64,000 nt of DNA from Ischnura elegans (lineage: Eukaryota; Arthropoda; Insecta; Odonata; Coenagrionidae). Positions 40,674 through 51,303 of the stretch are shown here, in pieces. The translations under genes were made by a program, and so were the position numbers. The DNA lies in NCBI RefSeq assembly GCF_921293095.1, contig NW_025791658.1, positions 3,596,001-3,660,000 of the forward strand. The letters are read 5' to 3'. Under the pieces are notes generated by a model, which saw nothing but the letters and a program-made list of their open reading frames with translations, searched no databases and was not told where the DNA came from. How positions within the stretch are numbered: the first letter of the stretch is position 1; every line of letters starts with the position of its first letter.

Positions 40674-41284
40674 CTAGGCAAGAGCCCAGAAATTTGGACT
40701 TTCTCTAAGGCAAGAAATTACTTCACACGAAATGACAAAAAAGGGTTCGAGACATGAGCTTGGCTGCATATAATTAGGCCCGTATCATAAAAGTCCCCTC
40801 AAGGTTGAAGTTGAGGATGGCCTCGTTTAAAGCCGGCCTAGCTCGACGAGGAGATCCCTCGACCGCGTCATATCATAAAAGTCTCCTCCAGCTCGGCTCA
40901 TAGGAGGAGGGGTTTGAGCCAGCGGAAATGACGCATTGTTGAGGACGATGTTTCTGGTTTCAGAGTTGACAGTCTTCCAGCATTGTTCCATGTTCATTTT
41001 TTCGAATCGTATTTGCGCAGACATGCGCAGTAGCGATATACCGAATGCGGCCAGGGATATACCCGCCTATATCAACAATAGAAACAGAAATGGCTAACAA
41101 GGGGAATACACGACCTTCGGGTGGCCGATTGAGCTCAAATTTTCTGATTCGGTAGATCACGGCTATCAACTAAATATGCCGAAGCAAGGCGACGCACTTC
41201 TCATAACTTTTTGAGAAAAAAGCAATTACAAATCGTAAAAAACGGGTCTACGGTATATATCCGGTATTTCCTTACCTTTTCTTC

Positions 41285-41780
41285 AAGGCAGCGGTGGCCC
41301 AGTGGTAACGGTGGTTGACTGTGGATGTAAGGATGGCGAGTGCGATCCTCACTCACGGTACTTTGAGTTTCATTGAGAAAATTATTCGTAAGCGTGAATG
41401 ACGCGTGTATACCGTCAAAAATACAGGGCAGTCGATGCGGTGGAGGAAAGAACGCGTTCTCCATTTGTTCGAGTAGTATTCCGAAACTTGCAAACGAAGA
41501 ATTTACTGGAATGGTCAGGTAATGTACTGGCCTCCACGTCCAAATCTCGTTAAATAATTTGAGAGCATTTCGAAATTGAATCCCTGCGTGTAATGTGGAT
41601 TAAACCAGAAGTGCAGTACATCGTCCGTCGGATGGGGCGTTAAACTGTTGTCCCCTTGGTGCCATTTGTTAAGAGTTGCATAATGCCGACGCCACGTTTC
41701 TGTCCACTTTTCATCCTGTTACTTATTCCAAGCTGATCCACTTCCGTTTCCCAATGAAAGCATAATCCGTCGATAGGGTG
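41285..41780 (+). repeat. SINE captured in the Harbinger element
   Basis: Box A TGGCCCAGTGGTAACGG and box B TGCGATCCTCACTC are followed later by the SINE body GTCCGTCGGATGGGGCGTTA and CCCCTTGGTGCCATTTG. The tRNA-like head alone is repeated in the right inverted arm (42062-42140). Confidence 0.55.
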
Positions 41781-42339
41781 GATTTCCCTCCCAATTAGTA
41801 ATTTAAATGTCATTATTCTGTCCCCACCCCTACAGAAGACAATTTACACTCGCAATACCCTAATATACCTAGAGAGAACAATTGAATACAAAATCGCCCT
41901 TGGAAAGACTGTTATATAGCCTTTGCATCATTTCCTACCCATTTCAGCACTTACTATTCTTTAAAAAATAAATTAAAAATATTTTCATTGAGCTAACGAA
42001 GATAAGAAATCAATCTTTAAAAATGCAAACAATATAATCCTTGAAAAATTAAAAAAAAAAAGTACCGTGAGTGAGGATCGCGCTCGCCATCCTTACATCC
42101 ACAGTCAACCACCGATACCACTGGGCCGCCGCTGCCTTGAAGAAAAAGTAAGGAAATACCGGATATATACCGTAGACCCATTTTTTACGATTTTTAATTG
42201 CTTTTTCCTCGAAAAGTTTTGAGAAGTGCGTCGTCTTGCTTCTGCATATTTAATAGATAGCCGTGATCTGCCGAATCAGAAAATTTGAGCTCAATTGGCC
42301 ACCCGAAGGTCGTGTATTCCCCTTGTAAGTCGGAGTCGT

Positions 42340-42522
42340 ATGGCCAGGCAGGAGCAGGAAATTTTGTGCAATTTGGTGGTCAAGTACAAGGACGTAATTG
42401 AGTGCAAGCACTCGGAGTCCGTTTTAAGCAAGGCAAGATGTTGGCAGAAAATAACGGAAGAGTTTAATAATCATGGACGAATAATCATCATCTTCACCTC
42501 AAACGCTTTGAGCCGACAATAA
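42340..42522 (+). pseudogene. Harbinger SANT/Myb-like DNA-binding protein remnant
   Basis: Begins MARQEQEILCNLVVKYKDVI, then ECKHSESVLSKARCWQKITE and EFNNHG, matching the N-terminal Myb/SANT-like domain (E-x2-IL-x-LVxKYKDVIExK...W-x-KI-x-x-EFN) of Harbinger-encoded Myb proteins. It loses similarity after about 52 residues and stops at 42520. In intact elements this protein imports the transposase and binds the termini. Confidence 0.7.
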
Positions 42523-42891
42523 TCTAACCTCAAAGTTTGAACCGAGACTGGCCTCAAAATTCGACGTTTTTGAGGCTGAGGTCGGTTTTATGATATCGCA
42601 TCTCCTCCTCCTGACGACAATGAGGTGGAGGCTGGCTTCGAAGGGACTTTTATGACACGGGCCTTAGTCATTTTCTTGAGCGATTCCATTACCATAGCTG
42701 TCATTACATGACATCTTGAAATGTCTTTGATAATTAAGGCCTAAGCAGTTCATTTTCCCACAAAATCCACCTGATAAATTTAAGGTTGGAAAGTGGTTTC
42801 AATACTTCAAAGAAACAAAACTTTAAGTCCAAATGTTCATGAAATAAGCTAGCACAACACTAATAAAAAGTTATTCAAAGAAAACACAAAT

Positions 42892-43797
42892 AGGGTAGTT
42901 TCATACATCATAGAAAACAAAAGGCATTGATTGGGATTTGTTATCCACCATGAGTGTATTCATAATATACAAATAAATGATTTGGTTTTAGAAATCACAA
43001 TTTAGACGAATGTTAATGGTCAATTTTAACCACATTTGAAAGAGGCCAGATTGGTGCCCATGCGATGCCACTCCACGTGACGTCACAGGAACCAAGATTC
43101 TATAGGAGCAGGTAGAAATTATGCATCGTCTGAGATTACCAATGCATGCATGAGGCACAGAGCTCAGGGAAACATCTCTTAAGGCCTGTTTACACGATAC
43201 ATTAACACGTACGAGTTAATGTACGTTTGCGTGAATGATTTTTGTGGACCGGAACGGAACATGTACGAATGCATGAACCAAATTAGAACAGGTTCTATTT
43301 TCCGTGCATGCATTCGCACAAGTTTGGTGATTAACACGGTGCATTTTGGCATTCATTCTCGCGTTCATACATTTAGACATTAACCCGTACGTGCTAATGT
43401 ACCGTGTAAACAGGCCTTTAATAATCACCAATTAAAATTGCCTAAGGTCGGAAAGTTTTCTTCGTTTGATAGGGTATTAATAATCCTTATTTGAGCGAAG
43501 TGCTATCTGCTAGCAGGGTATTCTGCTACATGCCAGCAGCCTGCATCGTATCAGTGCTCAAAGCATCGCCCCAAGGTCACCTCACACGGTAACAGTGGGA
43601 ACCAGAATGACGTCACACGGTGTTTTCCCAGCATTCATACTTAGCTGCTGCGTTTTCGCGCCCTTGAAATTTTTTAACTTTTCATTTAATTGCGAATAAT
43701 AGATATCGTCATTTAAAAATCTAAAAGCATTAAATACGCACTCCAGGAGTAATAATATTTCGATCTAGGCAATAAAAAAAGAAAAGGAAACCACCCT
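42892..43797 (-). mobile_element. GGTGGTTTCC-family MITE, copy 4, with nested MITE
   Basis: Minus orientation, AGGGTAGTTTCA to GGAAACCACCCT, bounded by TA on both sides. The family blocks, including CCACGTGACGTCA, are present. The extra length comes from the insertion at 43182-43418. Confidence 0.8.
43182..43418. mobile_element. Harbinger-type MITE with TTA target
   Basis: AGGCCTGTTTACACGATACA and the complementary CCGTGTAAACAGGCCT are termini; TTA at 43179-43181 and 43419-43421. Other copies of the host MITE read CTCTTAATAATC at this point, proving the 3-bp duplication. 237 bp. Confidence 0.85.
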
Positions 43798-44390
43798 ATT
43801 ATCTCATGATTTTTTTTGACAACAGCCAATCTGGATAATTGTTGCTTGCATGTAAATTGGAGACTTCGAATTGAATTCCTCATTTACTCTGAGAATTGCC
43901 AGTTTTAAATGAAGTTCTAAGGTCAATATTAACATATTTAATGCAGCAAAAGTGACCACATTGATGTTTATTCTGAAATCGAGATAAAAGTTAATATTTA
44001 TCGTAGAATTTTGTTTAAAAATTGTAAACGTTGCTCAAAAGAAAAATAATTCAACTCTTAGTTTATATTATTTAAACCCCCCCCTCACTGCACCACTGCC
44101 CCTTTCCACCTGACACCACACGATCGTCCTGGTTCATTTCAAAATTTCCCCAGTCAATTCATATTACTTTTGTGTATCACACCAGACTGCAATGATTGTG
44201 TCAAGTTCGTACAATTTCCAGTCCATGCTTCTCACTTTTTTTCGTTTTGCTCAGCGACCTGCAGATGGTGGCATGACCATGCTAACATCGGTACTTTGAG
44301 GAGCAAGTAAATATGTTCGGGGCAGAAAGAGATACATTTTTGATGTAACTTGGAAGCAACATTGCGTTCTTATGCGTTAATTTACCAACC
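43798..44390. other. Unassigned sequence
   Basis: A C-run with TCACTGCACCACTG at about 44080 suggests a hAT-like right end; otherwise nothing is recognised. Confidence 0.35.
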
Positions 44391-44394
44391 AAAT

Positions 44395-44575
44395 TGGAAG
44401 ATTTTTCTGTAAGGAGAAAAATCCAAGGATTATTTCGTTGGAAAACTCTGGATACTCTTCAGAGCATTAAGATACGCCAATCACGGCGCAGCAACGAGGG
44501 AAACAAGCCAATCCAGGCACAGCAGCCAGGAACGAGGGCTATATCGACGGTCATGGGGAAAAACTTGGTAAGTCA
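44395..44575 (+). pseudogene. Possible PLE coding-end remnant
   Basis: AGCAACGAGGGAAACAAGCC, AATCCAGGCACAGCAGCC and GGGCTATATCGACGG are laid out like the sequence preceding the terminal repeat in I1 (6345-6430). Weak similarity only. Confidence 0.3.
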
Positions 44576-44699
44576 TTGAAACCAAATTTTACCGGGGGAG
44601 CAATTTTAAAACTTCAAGGACTTGACAAAAATCGTCTCACCTTTACCACAGTGTGAGTTAATATATATACTACATAGAGTAAGTATATTGATGGCTCAG

Positions 44700-44875
44700 T
44701 TCTAACAATAGTATCTAACAAATACATAGCAACTTTTCAGGAGAGCAAAAACAAAAAAAAAAAGATTCATTTTTTCTTTTGGTACACTGAATTTAAAAAC
44801 CAAAAATTCATAAAACTGAAAAGGAAGCACACATTTGCCAACAAAGAGTTGGTTTTTGATTTAATTTCATTTTTC
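44700..44875 (-). repeat. Dispersed repeat, partner of 15064-15440
   Basis: Reverse complement shows CTCCTGAAAAGTTGCTATG next to the T-rich block without the palindromic insertion, so it acts as an empty-site relative of I5. Confidence 0.55.
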
Positions 44876-44944
44876 AATGTTACTCAACTTTGATTAAGAT
44901 ACCCTTGTCAAACAAATAGCGAAATTATTACGGAGGCTTTCGCG

Positions 44945-45072
44945 GTGAGTTGATTGGCGATTGTTTTTTGGGTTCATTCCGCGTTGACTCATATTTTACG
45001 GATGACCGTTTTCTTCAAAAACGGCTCTTCCAACATTGGAATTCAAATCAACGGTCGCCTGAATAGCCGTAT
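44945..45072 (-). mobile_element. PLE terminal repeat, antisense (outer shell of a nest)
   Basis: GGGTTCATTCCGCGTTGACT followed by ACGGATGACCGTTTTC is the complement of the arm at 47478-47530. Degenerate hammerhead remains. Confidence 0.45.
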
Positions 45073-45445
45073 ACAGGGTGTCCCATTTCTCTTGACCACC
45101 CGAAATAACTATTTGTCCAGACGCAAATTCAGAAATGTGTCAAGCAAATGTCCATTAGCCGTCAGGGGGACATTAATCAGCGTGACTGCCTTCCTTGTAG
45201 CTATGTTATTTACAAAGATGTGAACAGCAGTGTCTTTTTTAAATGGCACCATATATTTTTTTACTCGGCAAGTCATTTGCTCTCCTAAGGACTTATAAAA
45301 AAATGTAGAACAGTGGACCATTAACATAAAAACAACGTCATGAAAACATAAGAAACTCGTCCACTTACTGGAGTTAGCAGTAAACAAATGACAAGCAAGT
45401 CAAAACATAGCACAAAAGTCACGAGGACTCTCCCGTACAACAGTA

Positions 45446-46293
45446 CAGTGAATCCTCGTTCTACGTCACCCCGTTTAACGTCATTTCACGATAACGTCAC
45501 GAAAATTTTACGACCGTGATTCGTTTATCGCCCCTTCGCTTCGCGATAACGTCACGTATTTTAAATTTCGCGCGAGAAAAAAGGCGAAGTGGCAGGCGTT
45601 ACAGGTTATTTGTTTCGTGGGCGGTAATACGGTCAGTCTATTCAAAGTGTAAAACGGTGTGTATATTGTTGATTGCGATTACGGTTTTGGCAAATTTTAG
45701 CATCAGAGACATTTCCACGACAATATCCAAGAGAACAATGTTCACAATAATTTTGGCTCCTGTTACTGCGACGATGTTTCAGCGATGATGATGCCCAGGC
45801 GACGCCCGCCCGCCTCAATTCTCAATTAAAACCATCTCTTCGATTTCATAATCCCAGTTTGCCCGCCCTCGCTCATCTGCGCCATTTTGATTTCGCTCCT
45901 TAACCGGTCCGAAAAGAAATTCTCGTAGCGAGGGTAGGGCCTATGGACCGGATCCCCGGTCTGTAGCGTCTGGTAGCATTCACTGGACCGCACTATAGCG
46001 AAGCCGAAAAGCAAATGCGGGAAGATACAAAAATGGAGAAGGATTTATGTCACTGCTGCTATTGTCGTCGATGAAGACAGGAACTCGTATTTATGCCATA
46101 GTTTGGCATTCCCATCGTAAAAAATGCCCCAGATATGATACGCTAAAATTTTTTCGCATAGAAATTGTGAGGTCTAGGAACCGATATTCAATTTTTACAT
46201 TGTTTTTATGGGATATTATGCTTCGATTAACATCATTTCGTTTATCGTCACATTTTTCAGGAACGGTAGGTGACGTTAAACGAGGACTCACTC
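45446..46293 (+). mobile_element. Tigger-like MITE, copy A
   Basis: CAGTGAATCCTCGTTCTACG and AACGAGGACTCACTC are inverted and TA flanks both sides. ATAACGTCACGAAAATTTTA, TTTGCCCGCCCTCGCTC and GGATATTATGCTTCGATT are shared in reverse with copy B (47871-48725). 848 bp; the long open frame crossing its right end is fortuitous. Confidence 0.8.
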
Positions 46294-46544
46294 TACTGTA
46301 CAATACAGTACATGTACCTTGCCCAGGAGTCAATCATTCAAAGGTACTCAAAGTGGTGACCCTGTACAACAATACATTGGTTCACTCGTTGAATGAAAGA
46401 CTTATTTACTTCTTCCAGTGTTGCCGGTTGAAGAGAATTACAAGCACATACGTTACGTTCCAGCATATCCTCCTTAATGCTTTGTTTATGTTAATGGTCC
46501 ACTGTGCTACAATTTTGAATAAGTCTTTCGGAGAGGAAAGGAAT

Positions 46545-47206
46545 AGGGTGGTTTCCTATTATTTTTTTATTGCCTAAATCGAAAGATTATTACTCCTGGA
46601 GTACGTATTTCATGCTTTTAGATTTTTAAATGACGATATCTATTTTTCGCGATCAAATGAAAAGTGAAAAATTTCAAGAGCGCGAAAACGCGACGCGTAA
46701 GTAGGAATGAAGGGAAAAAGTCCGTACGACGCATTTCTGGTTCCCCCTCCCGCCTGGTAGGTGACCTTGATCGAGGCTCTGAGCGCTGATAGGACGCAGG
46801 ATGCTAACGGGTAGCTGAGTACCTTCCTGTCTGGTAGCGCATGGCTTAAAAAAGGTTTATTAATACCTTATCAATCGAAGAAAACTTTCCGACCTTAGCC
46901 AGTTTTAATAGGTGATTATTAAGACATGTTTCCCTGAGCTCTGTGACTCATGCATGTATTGGTAGCCTCTGACGATGCATAACTCCTATCCTCTCGTGTA
47001 GAAACTAGATCCCTGTGACGTCACGTGGAGTGGAATCGCATGGGCGCCAATCTGGCCTTTTTCAAATGAGGATAAAATTTGACCCTTGCCATTCGTCTAA
47101 ACCGGTATTTCAAAAAACAAATAATTTGTGTATTATGAATACACTAATGGTGGGTAACGAATCGCCATCAATGCCTTTTGTTTTCTTTGATGAAGGAAAC
47201 TACCCT
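46545..47206 (+). mobile_element. GGTGGTTTCC-family MITE, copy 5
   Basis: Full length, AGGGTGGTTTCCTATTAT to GGAAACTACCCT, TA on both sides. It contains TGACGTCACGTGGAGTGG and is closest to copy 6 (58439-59102). Confidence 0.85.
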
Positions 47207-47425
47207 ATTGCTGAATAAAAAATATATGGTGCCATTTAAAAAAGACATACCGCGGTTCATGTCTTTGTAAATATCAAAGCTGCTAGGAAGGCAATCAATT
47301 GCTGATTAATGTCCCCCTGACGGCTAATGAACATTTGCTTGACACATTTATGAATTTTCATCTGGACAAAAGTTATTTCGGATGGTCAAGATAAAGAGGA
47401 CACCCTGTACATAAAGGATTGCAGC

Positions 47426-47545
47426 TTTGCAGATCATTTGGACCCAAAGACGGGATTTGCTGGAACGCGCCCGAAACTGTCGTCTGCAAAACGTGAGTCA
47501 ACGCGGAATGAACCCGAAAAACAATCACCAAATAGCAAAATTAAT
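47426..47545 (+). mobile_element. PLE terminal repeat with hammerhead relic (outer shell, right side)
   Basis: CCAAAGACGGGATTTGCTGG, AACGCGCCCG, then AAACTGTCGTCTG: stem II CGGG/CCCG and the GAAAC-GTC half are intact, while CTGAAGA has become CCAAAGA. AACGCGG then GAACCCGAAAAAC follows, as in other PLE arms. Confidence 0.5.
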
Positions 47546-47868
47546 AGCAAATTTTGGTTTCGTAACCTTTTCTGTGTCCCAACTTGAACGACCTCGGATT
47601 GCCCTCCTGTAGTTTTCATCATGGATACGCCCTTGATAACCCTTTTACTGAAAGCCCATTTCGGGTGGGATGTACGTGATAACCTTATAGTTATTCATAA
47701 TCAAAAGTGTTTTAATTTTCAAACATTATAATCATTGATTAAATAAATTGGTGTTACCAGATTTTTCTTGCAAAGAATGTTTACTTACAACTTATCAGCC
47801 TCATCATCCATGATTTAGCTTACTTGTCCATAAGCCAGTATTCTTTATCAACGACACAATTTCATCAG
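47546..47868. other. Unassigned sequence
   Basis: AACCCTTTTACTGAAAGCCC with TTTCGGG at 47640 resembles a piggyBac-like end without partner. Nothing else is seen. Confidence 0.35.
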
Positions 47869-47870
47869 TA

Positions 47871-48725
47871 CAGTGAGTCCTCGTTTAACGTCACCTACCG
47901 TTCCTGAAAAATGTGACGATAAACGAAGTGACGTTAATCGAAGCATAATATCCCATAAAAACAATGTAAAAATTGAATATCGGTTCCTAGACCTCACAAT
48001 TCCTATGCGAAAAAATTTTAGCGTATCATATCTGGGGCCTTTTTTACGATGGGAATGCCAAACTATGGCATAAATACAAGTTCCTGTCTTCATCGACGAC
48101 AATAGCAGCAGTGACATAAATCCTTCTCCATTTTTGTATCTTCCCGCATTTGCTTTTCGGCTTCGCTATAGTGCGGTCCAATGAATGTTACCAGATGCTA
48201 CAGACCGGGGATCCGGTGCTCCGGTCCATAGGCCCTACCCTCGCTACGAGAATTTCTTTTCGGACCGGTCAGGAGCGAAATCAAAATGGCGCAAATGAGC
48301 GAGGGCGGGCAAACTGGGATTATGAAATCGAAGAGATGGTTTTAATTGAGAATTGAGGCGGGCGGGCATCGCCTGGGCATCATCATCGCTGAAACATCGT
48401 CGCAGTAACAGGAACCAAAATTATTGTGAACATTGTTTTCTTGGACATTGTCGTGGAAATGTCTCTGATGCTAAAATTTGCCAAAACCGTAATCGCAATT
48501 AACAATATACACACCGTTTTACACTTTGAATAGACTGACCGTATTACCGCCCACGAAACAAACAACCTGTAACGCCTGCCACTTCGCCTTTTTTCTCGCG
48601 CGAAATTTAAAATACGTGACGTTATCGCGAAGTGAAGGGGCGATAAACGAATCACGGTCGTAAAATTTTCGTGACGTTATCGCGAAATGACGGTAAACGG
48701 GGTGACGTAGAACAAGGACTCACTG
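47871..48725 (-). mobile_element. Tigger-like MITE, copy B
   Basis: CAGTGAGTCCTCGTTTAACG and AACAAGGACTCACTG, TA on both sides. It is the reverse complement of copy A with few differences. 855 bp. Confidence 0.85.
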
Positions 48726-48986
48726 TACGCATTTTGCTATCTTAGGACAATTTTTTGAAGGGCGTAAATAAATGTACATACACTCAATGAAGAACTTAAT
48801 AGTGCAGCCAAAGTTTCACTCAACCTGACCGATACTTTTTCAAATGCAATAAAGACAAAACGTATGTTTTAACCCAATTACTGCCAGTCCATTTTGGATG
48901 GGATCTACGAAGACTGCCAATGCTATTTTCCGGAATTAGCAACATTTCAGATTTTTTAAAATTTTCAGCTACTTAATTTTATTTAA

Positions 48987-49769
48987 CCCTTTCGCGCCGA
49001 ATCCCGCACCTGTGCGGCGAGGATTTTTTTTCCTCAACTACGAATGCCACACCAGTGCGTTTTGAATGTTCTTACCTTAACCAACGAATGCCGCGCCTGT
49101 GCGGCACAGGTCGAAAAAAGTGACCGTGGCGGACACAATAGACCCACGGACGCGGTCGCCCCTTGCGATCCGCCTTAGCGGGAGCCCAGCCCCTTCTTCG
49201 GCCGCTCAGGTCGACCCTTTCCTATCCTCTCCACGCGGTCAACTACTGTTATTTGCAGTGTGTTTTCCAAAAAAATATTTGTTGCTTACTTTTGAAATCC
49301 AATGCTAGAAATGAATTCATCTTTTTTAGCTGACCACACGGAAATTTCAAACGAAATTCTAACGTTAATATCAACAGAGTTATAGAACAACTAGTAAATA
49401 TACTAAATCTGTCTATATAAACGTTAGAACTTCGTTTAAAATTTCTGCACGCTCAGAAAAAAACACGAAATTCATTTTGAATTTAAAAAAATCGATACGA
49501 ACAACAAATATTTGCATATATTCTGCGTTAATATTTTAGCTAGTTGACCGCGGACTCGTGCTAGGAAGGGGCTTTTAATCCCTCTAGGGTCTGGGACAGA
49601 GGCCGAGGAAAAGGATCGGCGCCCCACCGAGTTGGGTCCAAAAATGTTTCAGGAGGGACCCACTGCCTTTAGTCGACGCGGAAAGGCTTCGTACAGAGGA
49701 GTAAAGAAAACTTTCAAGAGACTCGTATTGAGGAAGAATTTCCTTCAACGAAGGTCCGGCGCGAAAGGG
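48987..49769. mobile_element. piggyBac-like MITE
   Basis: TTAA at 48983-48986 and 49770-49773; termini CCCTTTCGCGCCGAA and TCCGGCGCGAAAGGG are inverted. Subterminal CCGCACCTGTGCGG and CCGCGCCTGTGCGG palindromes lie inside. 783 bp, no transposase. Confidence 0.85.
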
Positions 49770-49773
49770 TTAA

Positions 49774-50046
49774 TATGCCTAGATTTTTTTGCAATTCTTA
49801 AGATACATATAGATCTTATAACCATAGATAGATTATGGGGGTTTACATAAATTAAAGCCGCTGAAAAGGCCATAATCACGAAAAAAAAGTGAAATAATTC
49901 TGGCTGATAAATCGGCCCCAGGCAGTTTTCGCTCAACCAGCGAGGGCCGATGTATCTGTTGGCTGTAAAAAGGTTAATTGAATAAATAATGAGTACATAC
50001 ATAATTATCTCACCTGAGACAGCATTCTGGTCTGTGCACAACACTA
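49774..50046. other. Unassigned, part of the presumed intron
   Basis: No recognised element. Confidence 0.4.
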
Positions 50047-50242
50047 CTATGTCGGTGGAGTATATTGAGAAACAATTTCGTCTTCCGAGGGGCTGCAATC
50101 TGGCATTGGTAATGACGGCAGAATGGGGAGTGGCGTCGATTCTTCCAGCATTTCATGGGCTATCTGTGCATCAGGTTTTTCGCTTGTTTTTACGGTCTGC
50201 AGAGTTTCTTCAAGACCCAAATCGGCAGCATCTTTGGGGTCA
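50047..50242 (-). CDS. Exon Y2: duplicated acidic exon ending in a stop
   Basis: After TTGATATATTTTTAG at 50243 the frame (entered in phase 2 from X2) reads DPKDAADLGLEETLQTVKTS and PMPDCSPSEDEIV, nearly identical to exon Y1. Similarity ends at about 50073; the frame then runs VSQYTPPT to a TAG at 50049-50047. A CAG|GTGAGA further on lies after the stop. It may be an alternative terminal exon or a dead duplicate. Confidence 0.5.
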
Positions 50243-50363
50243 CTAAAAATATATCAATTTATTCATTACCAAAACACTACCATGATGCTAGCAAGAAGAT
50301 GGGTTAAAACATTGAATTATCAATATCAGCAATAAAATTAGTTTGAAACAAGCGAGCAATCAC

Positions 50364-50485
50364 CTTGTCACCAGAGCTTTTTTCCTGTAGAATATGTGCT
50401 TCCTCTTCTTCGATTTGTACATGTAAGTACCTGGTTTTTTCTTCTTTCTGTGGATTTGCTTCTCCAAAACTTGATCGTTGGCACA
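50364..50485 (-). CDS. Exon X2: duplicated basic exon
   Basis: Acceptor TTTTTCTTGATAG, then CANDQVLEKQIHRKKKKPGT and YMYKSKKRKHIFYRKKALVT, donor AAG|GTGATT. It is 122 nt, phase 0 in and phase 2 out, joining in frame to Y2. It differs from X1 by several substitutions and a 6-nt deletion, but keeps the basic blocks and the frame. Confidence 0.55.
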
Positions 50486-50582
50486 CTATCAAGAAAAATG
50501 TTAGTTCCCTTTTGAAATTAAATTCCACACAGCAGGGCATTTCCCTGAAAATGTCAGCTTTTTCTCTCAAATCAACATTTAG

Positions 50583-50625
50583 GTCCGTATTCTTAGTCGA
50601 CCCTACATATCCGTCCCTAATAGCA
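50583..50625. mobile_element. M-element left end, truncated by the exon duplication
   Basis: GGTCCGTATTCTTAGTCGAC and CCTACATATCCGTCCCTA equal the start of M2 at 51521, and stop where the duplicated block ends. Confidence 0.6.
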
Positions 50626-50799
50626 TTATTAAAAGTTTTCTAATTATCCTTCCATTCAAATAGTTTTTAAATATTTTTGAAAGCATTACAGTTAGGAGGT
50701 TAACCTGGGAGTAATTCTGTCACATGTTAATTCTGGGCATATTTAGAAGGCATTTAGACAATTAATTTGTTTCTGAAAATGAACATCACCTTCATTAGT

Positions 50800-51000
50800 G
50801 TTTTTTGATCATGTTAGAAGTTTTGCAATTTTTTTCTATTTTACAATTTTATCGAACTATAGTAGAACTTCTTCGGTACATTTTTGAAGGGACCACAAAA
50901 AATGAAGGTTCTATCCAAGAGAACATGCTAACCAGGGAAATATTTAATAGAAATAGGGGTAATTGGAATCCGTGGAAAAGTAATCATAACTACAATTACT
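50800..51000. repeat. pogo-like repeat
   Basis: AGTAGAACTTCTTCGGTACA, TTTTTGAAGGGACCAC and CATGCTAACCAGGGAA closely match 60545-60680. Termini are not resolved. Confidence 0.5.
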
Positions 51001-51007
51001 GTCTTAC

Positions 51008-51182
51008 AACTACAATTTCGTCTTCTGAGGGGCTGCAATCTGGCATTGGTAATGACGCTAGAATGGGGAGTGGCGTCGATTCTTCCAGCATTTCATGGGC
51101 TATTTGTGCATCAGGTTTTTCGCTTGTTTTTACGGTCTGCAGAGTTTCTTGAGGACCCAAATCTGCAGCATCTTTGGGGTCA
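51008..51182 (-). CDS. Exon Y1 of the zinc-finger gene candidate (acidic)
   Basis: Acceptor GATATATTTTTTAG, then in the frame set by X1: DPKDAADLGPQETLQTVKTS, EKPDAQIAHEMLEESTPLPI and PSEDEIVV, with donor GTT|GTAAGA. It is 175 nt, phase 2 in and phase 0 out, so it joins in frame to X2 or to the zinc-finger exon (phase 0). Acidic, low complexity, probably a disordered linker. There is no homologous protein I can name. Confidence 0.6.
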
Positions 51183-51303
51183 CTAAAAAATATATCAATT
51201 TGTTCATTACCAAAACACTACCACAATGCTCGTTATGCGATGGGTTAAAAAATTGAGTCATCAATATCAGCAATAAAATTATTTTTAAACAAGCGAACAT
51301 TAC

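Larger units (their letters stand above)
40777..42663. mobile_element. PIF/Harbinger-like element with inverted arms and TTA target
   Basis: GGCCCGTATCATAAAAGTCC on the left and GGGACTTTTATGACACGGGCC on the right are termini; TTA flanks both (40774-40776, 42664-42666). Long inner inverted arms (41098-41364 and 42059-42326) share AACAAGGGGAATACACGAC and TTTCTGATTCGG. A SANT/Myb-like ORF remnant sits at 42340-42522. TWA target plus SANT gene is diagnostic for Harbinger, whose DNA-binding partner carries this domain. No DDE transposase was found. Confidence 0.8.
45074..47407. mobile_element. CAGGGTGTCCC inverted-repeat element with two nested elements
   Basis: CAGGGTGTCCCATTTCTCTT at 45074 and its complement ending CACCCTG at 47407 are flanked by TA. 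The arms stay similar for over 200 bp (TTAGCCGTCAGGGGGACATT, TTTTTTAAATGGCACCATAT). A Tigger copy (45446-46293) and a GGTGGTTTCC MITE (46545-47206) are inserted; without them it is about 0.8 kb. CAGGGTGTCCC-ended repeats are common in arthropods; superfamily unknown to me. Confidence 0.65.

Noticed and set aside
46047-46577. 176-residue plus-strand open frame as a gene
   Set aside because: It starts inside Tigger copy A, crosses its terminus, and ends in a GGTGGTTTCC MITE; no domain.
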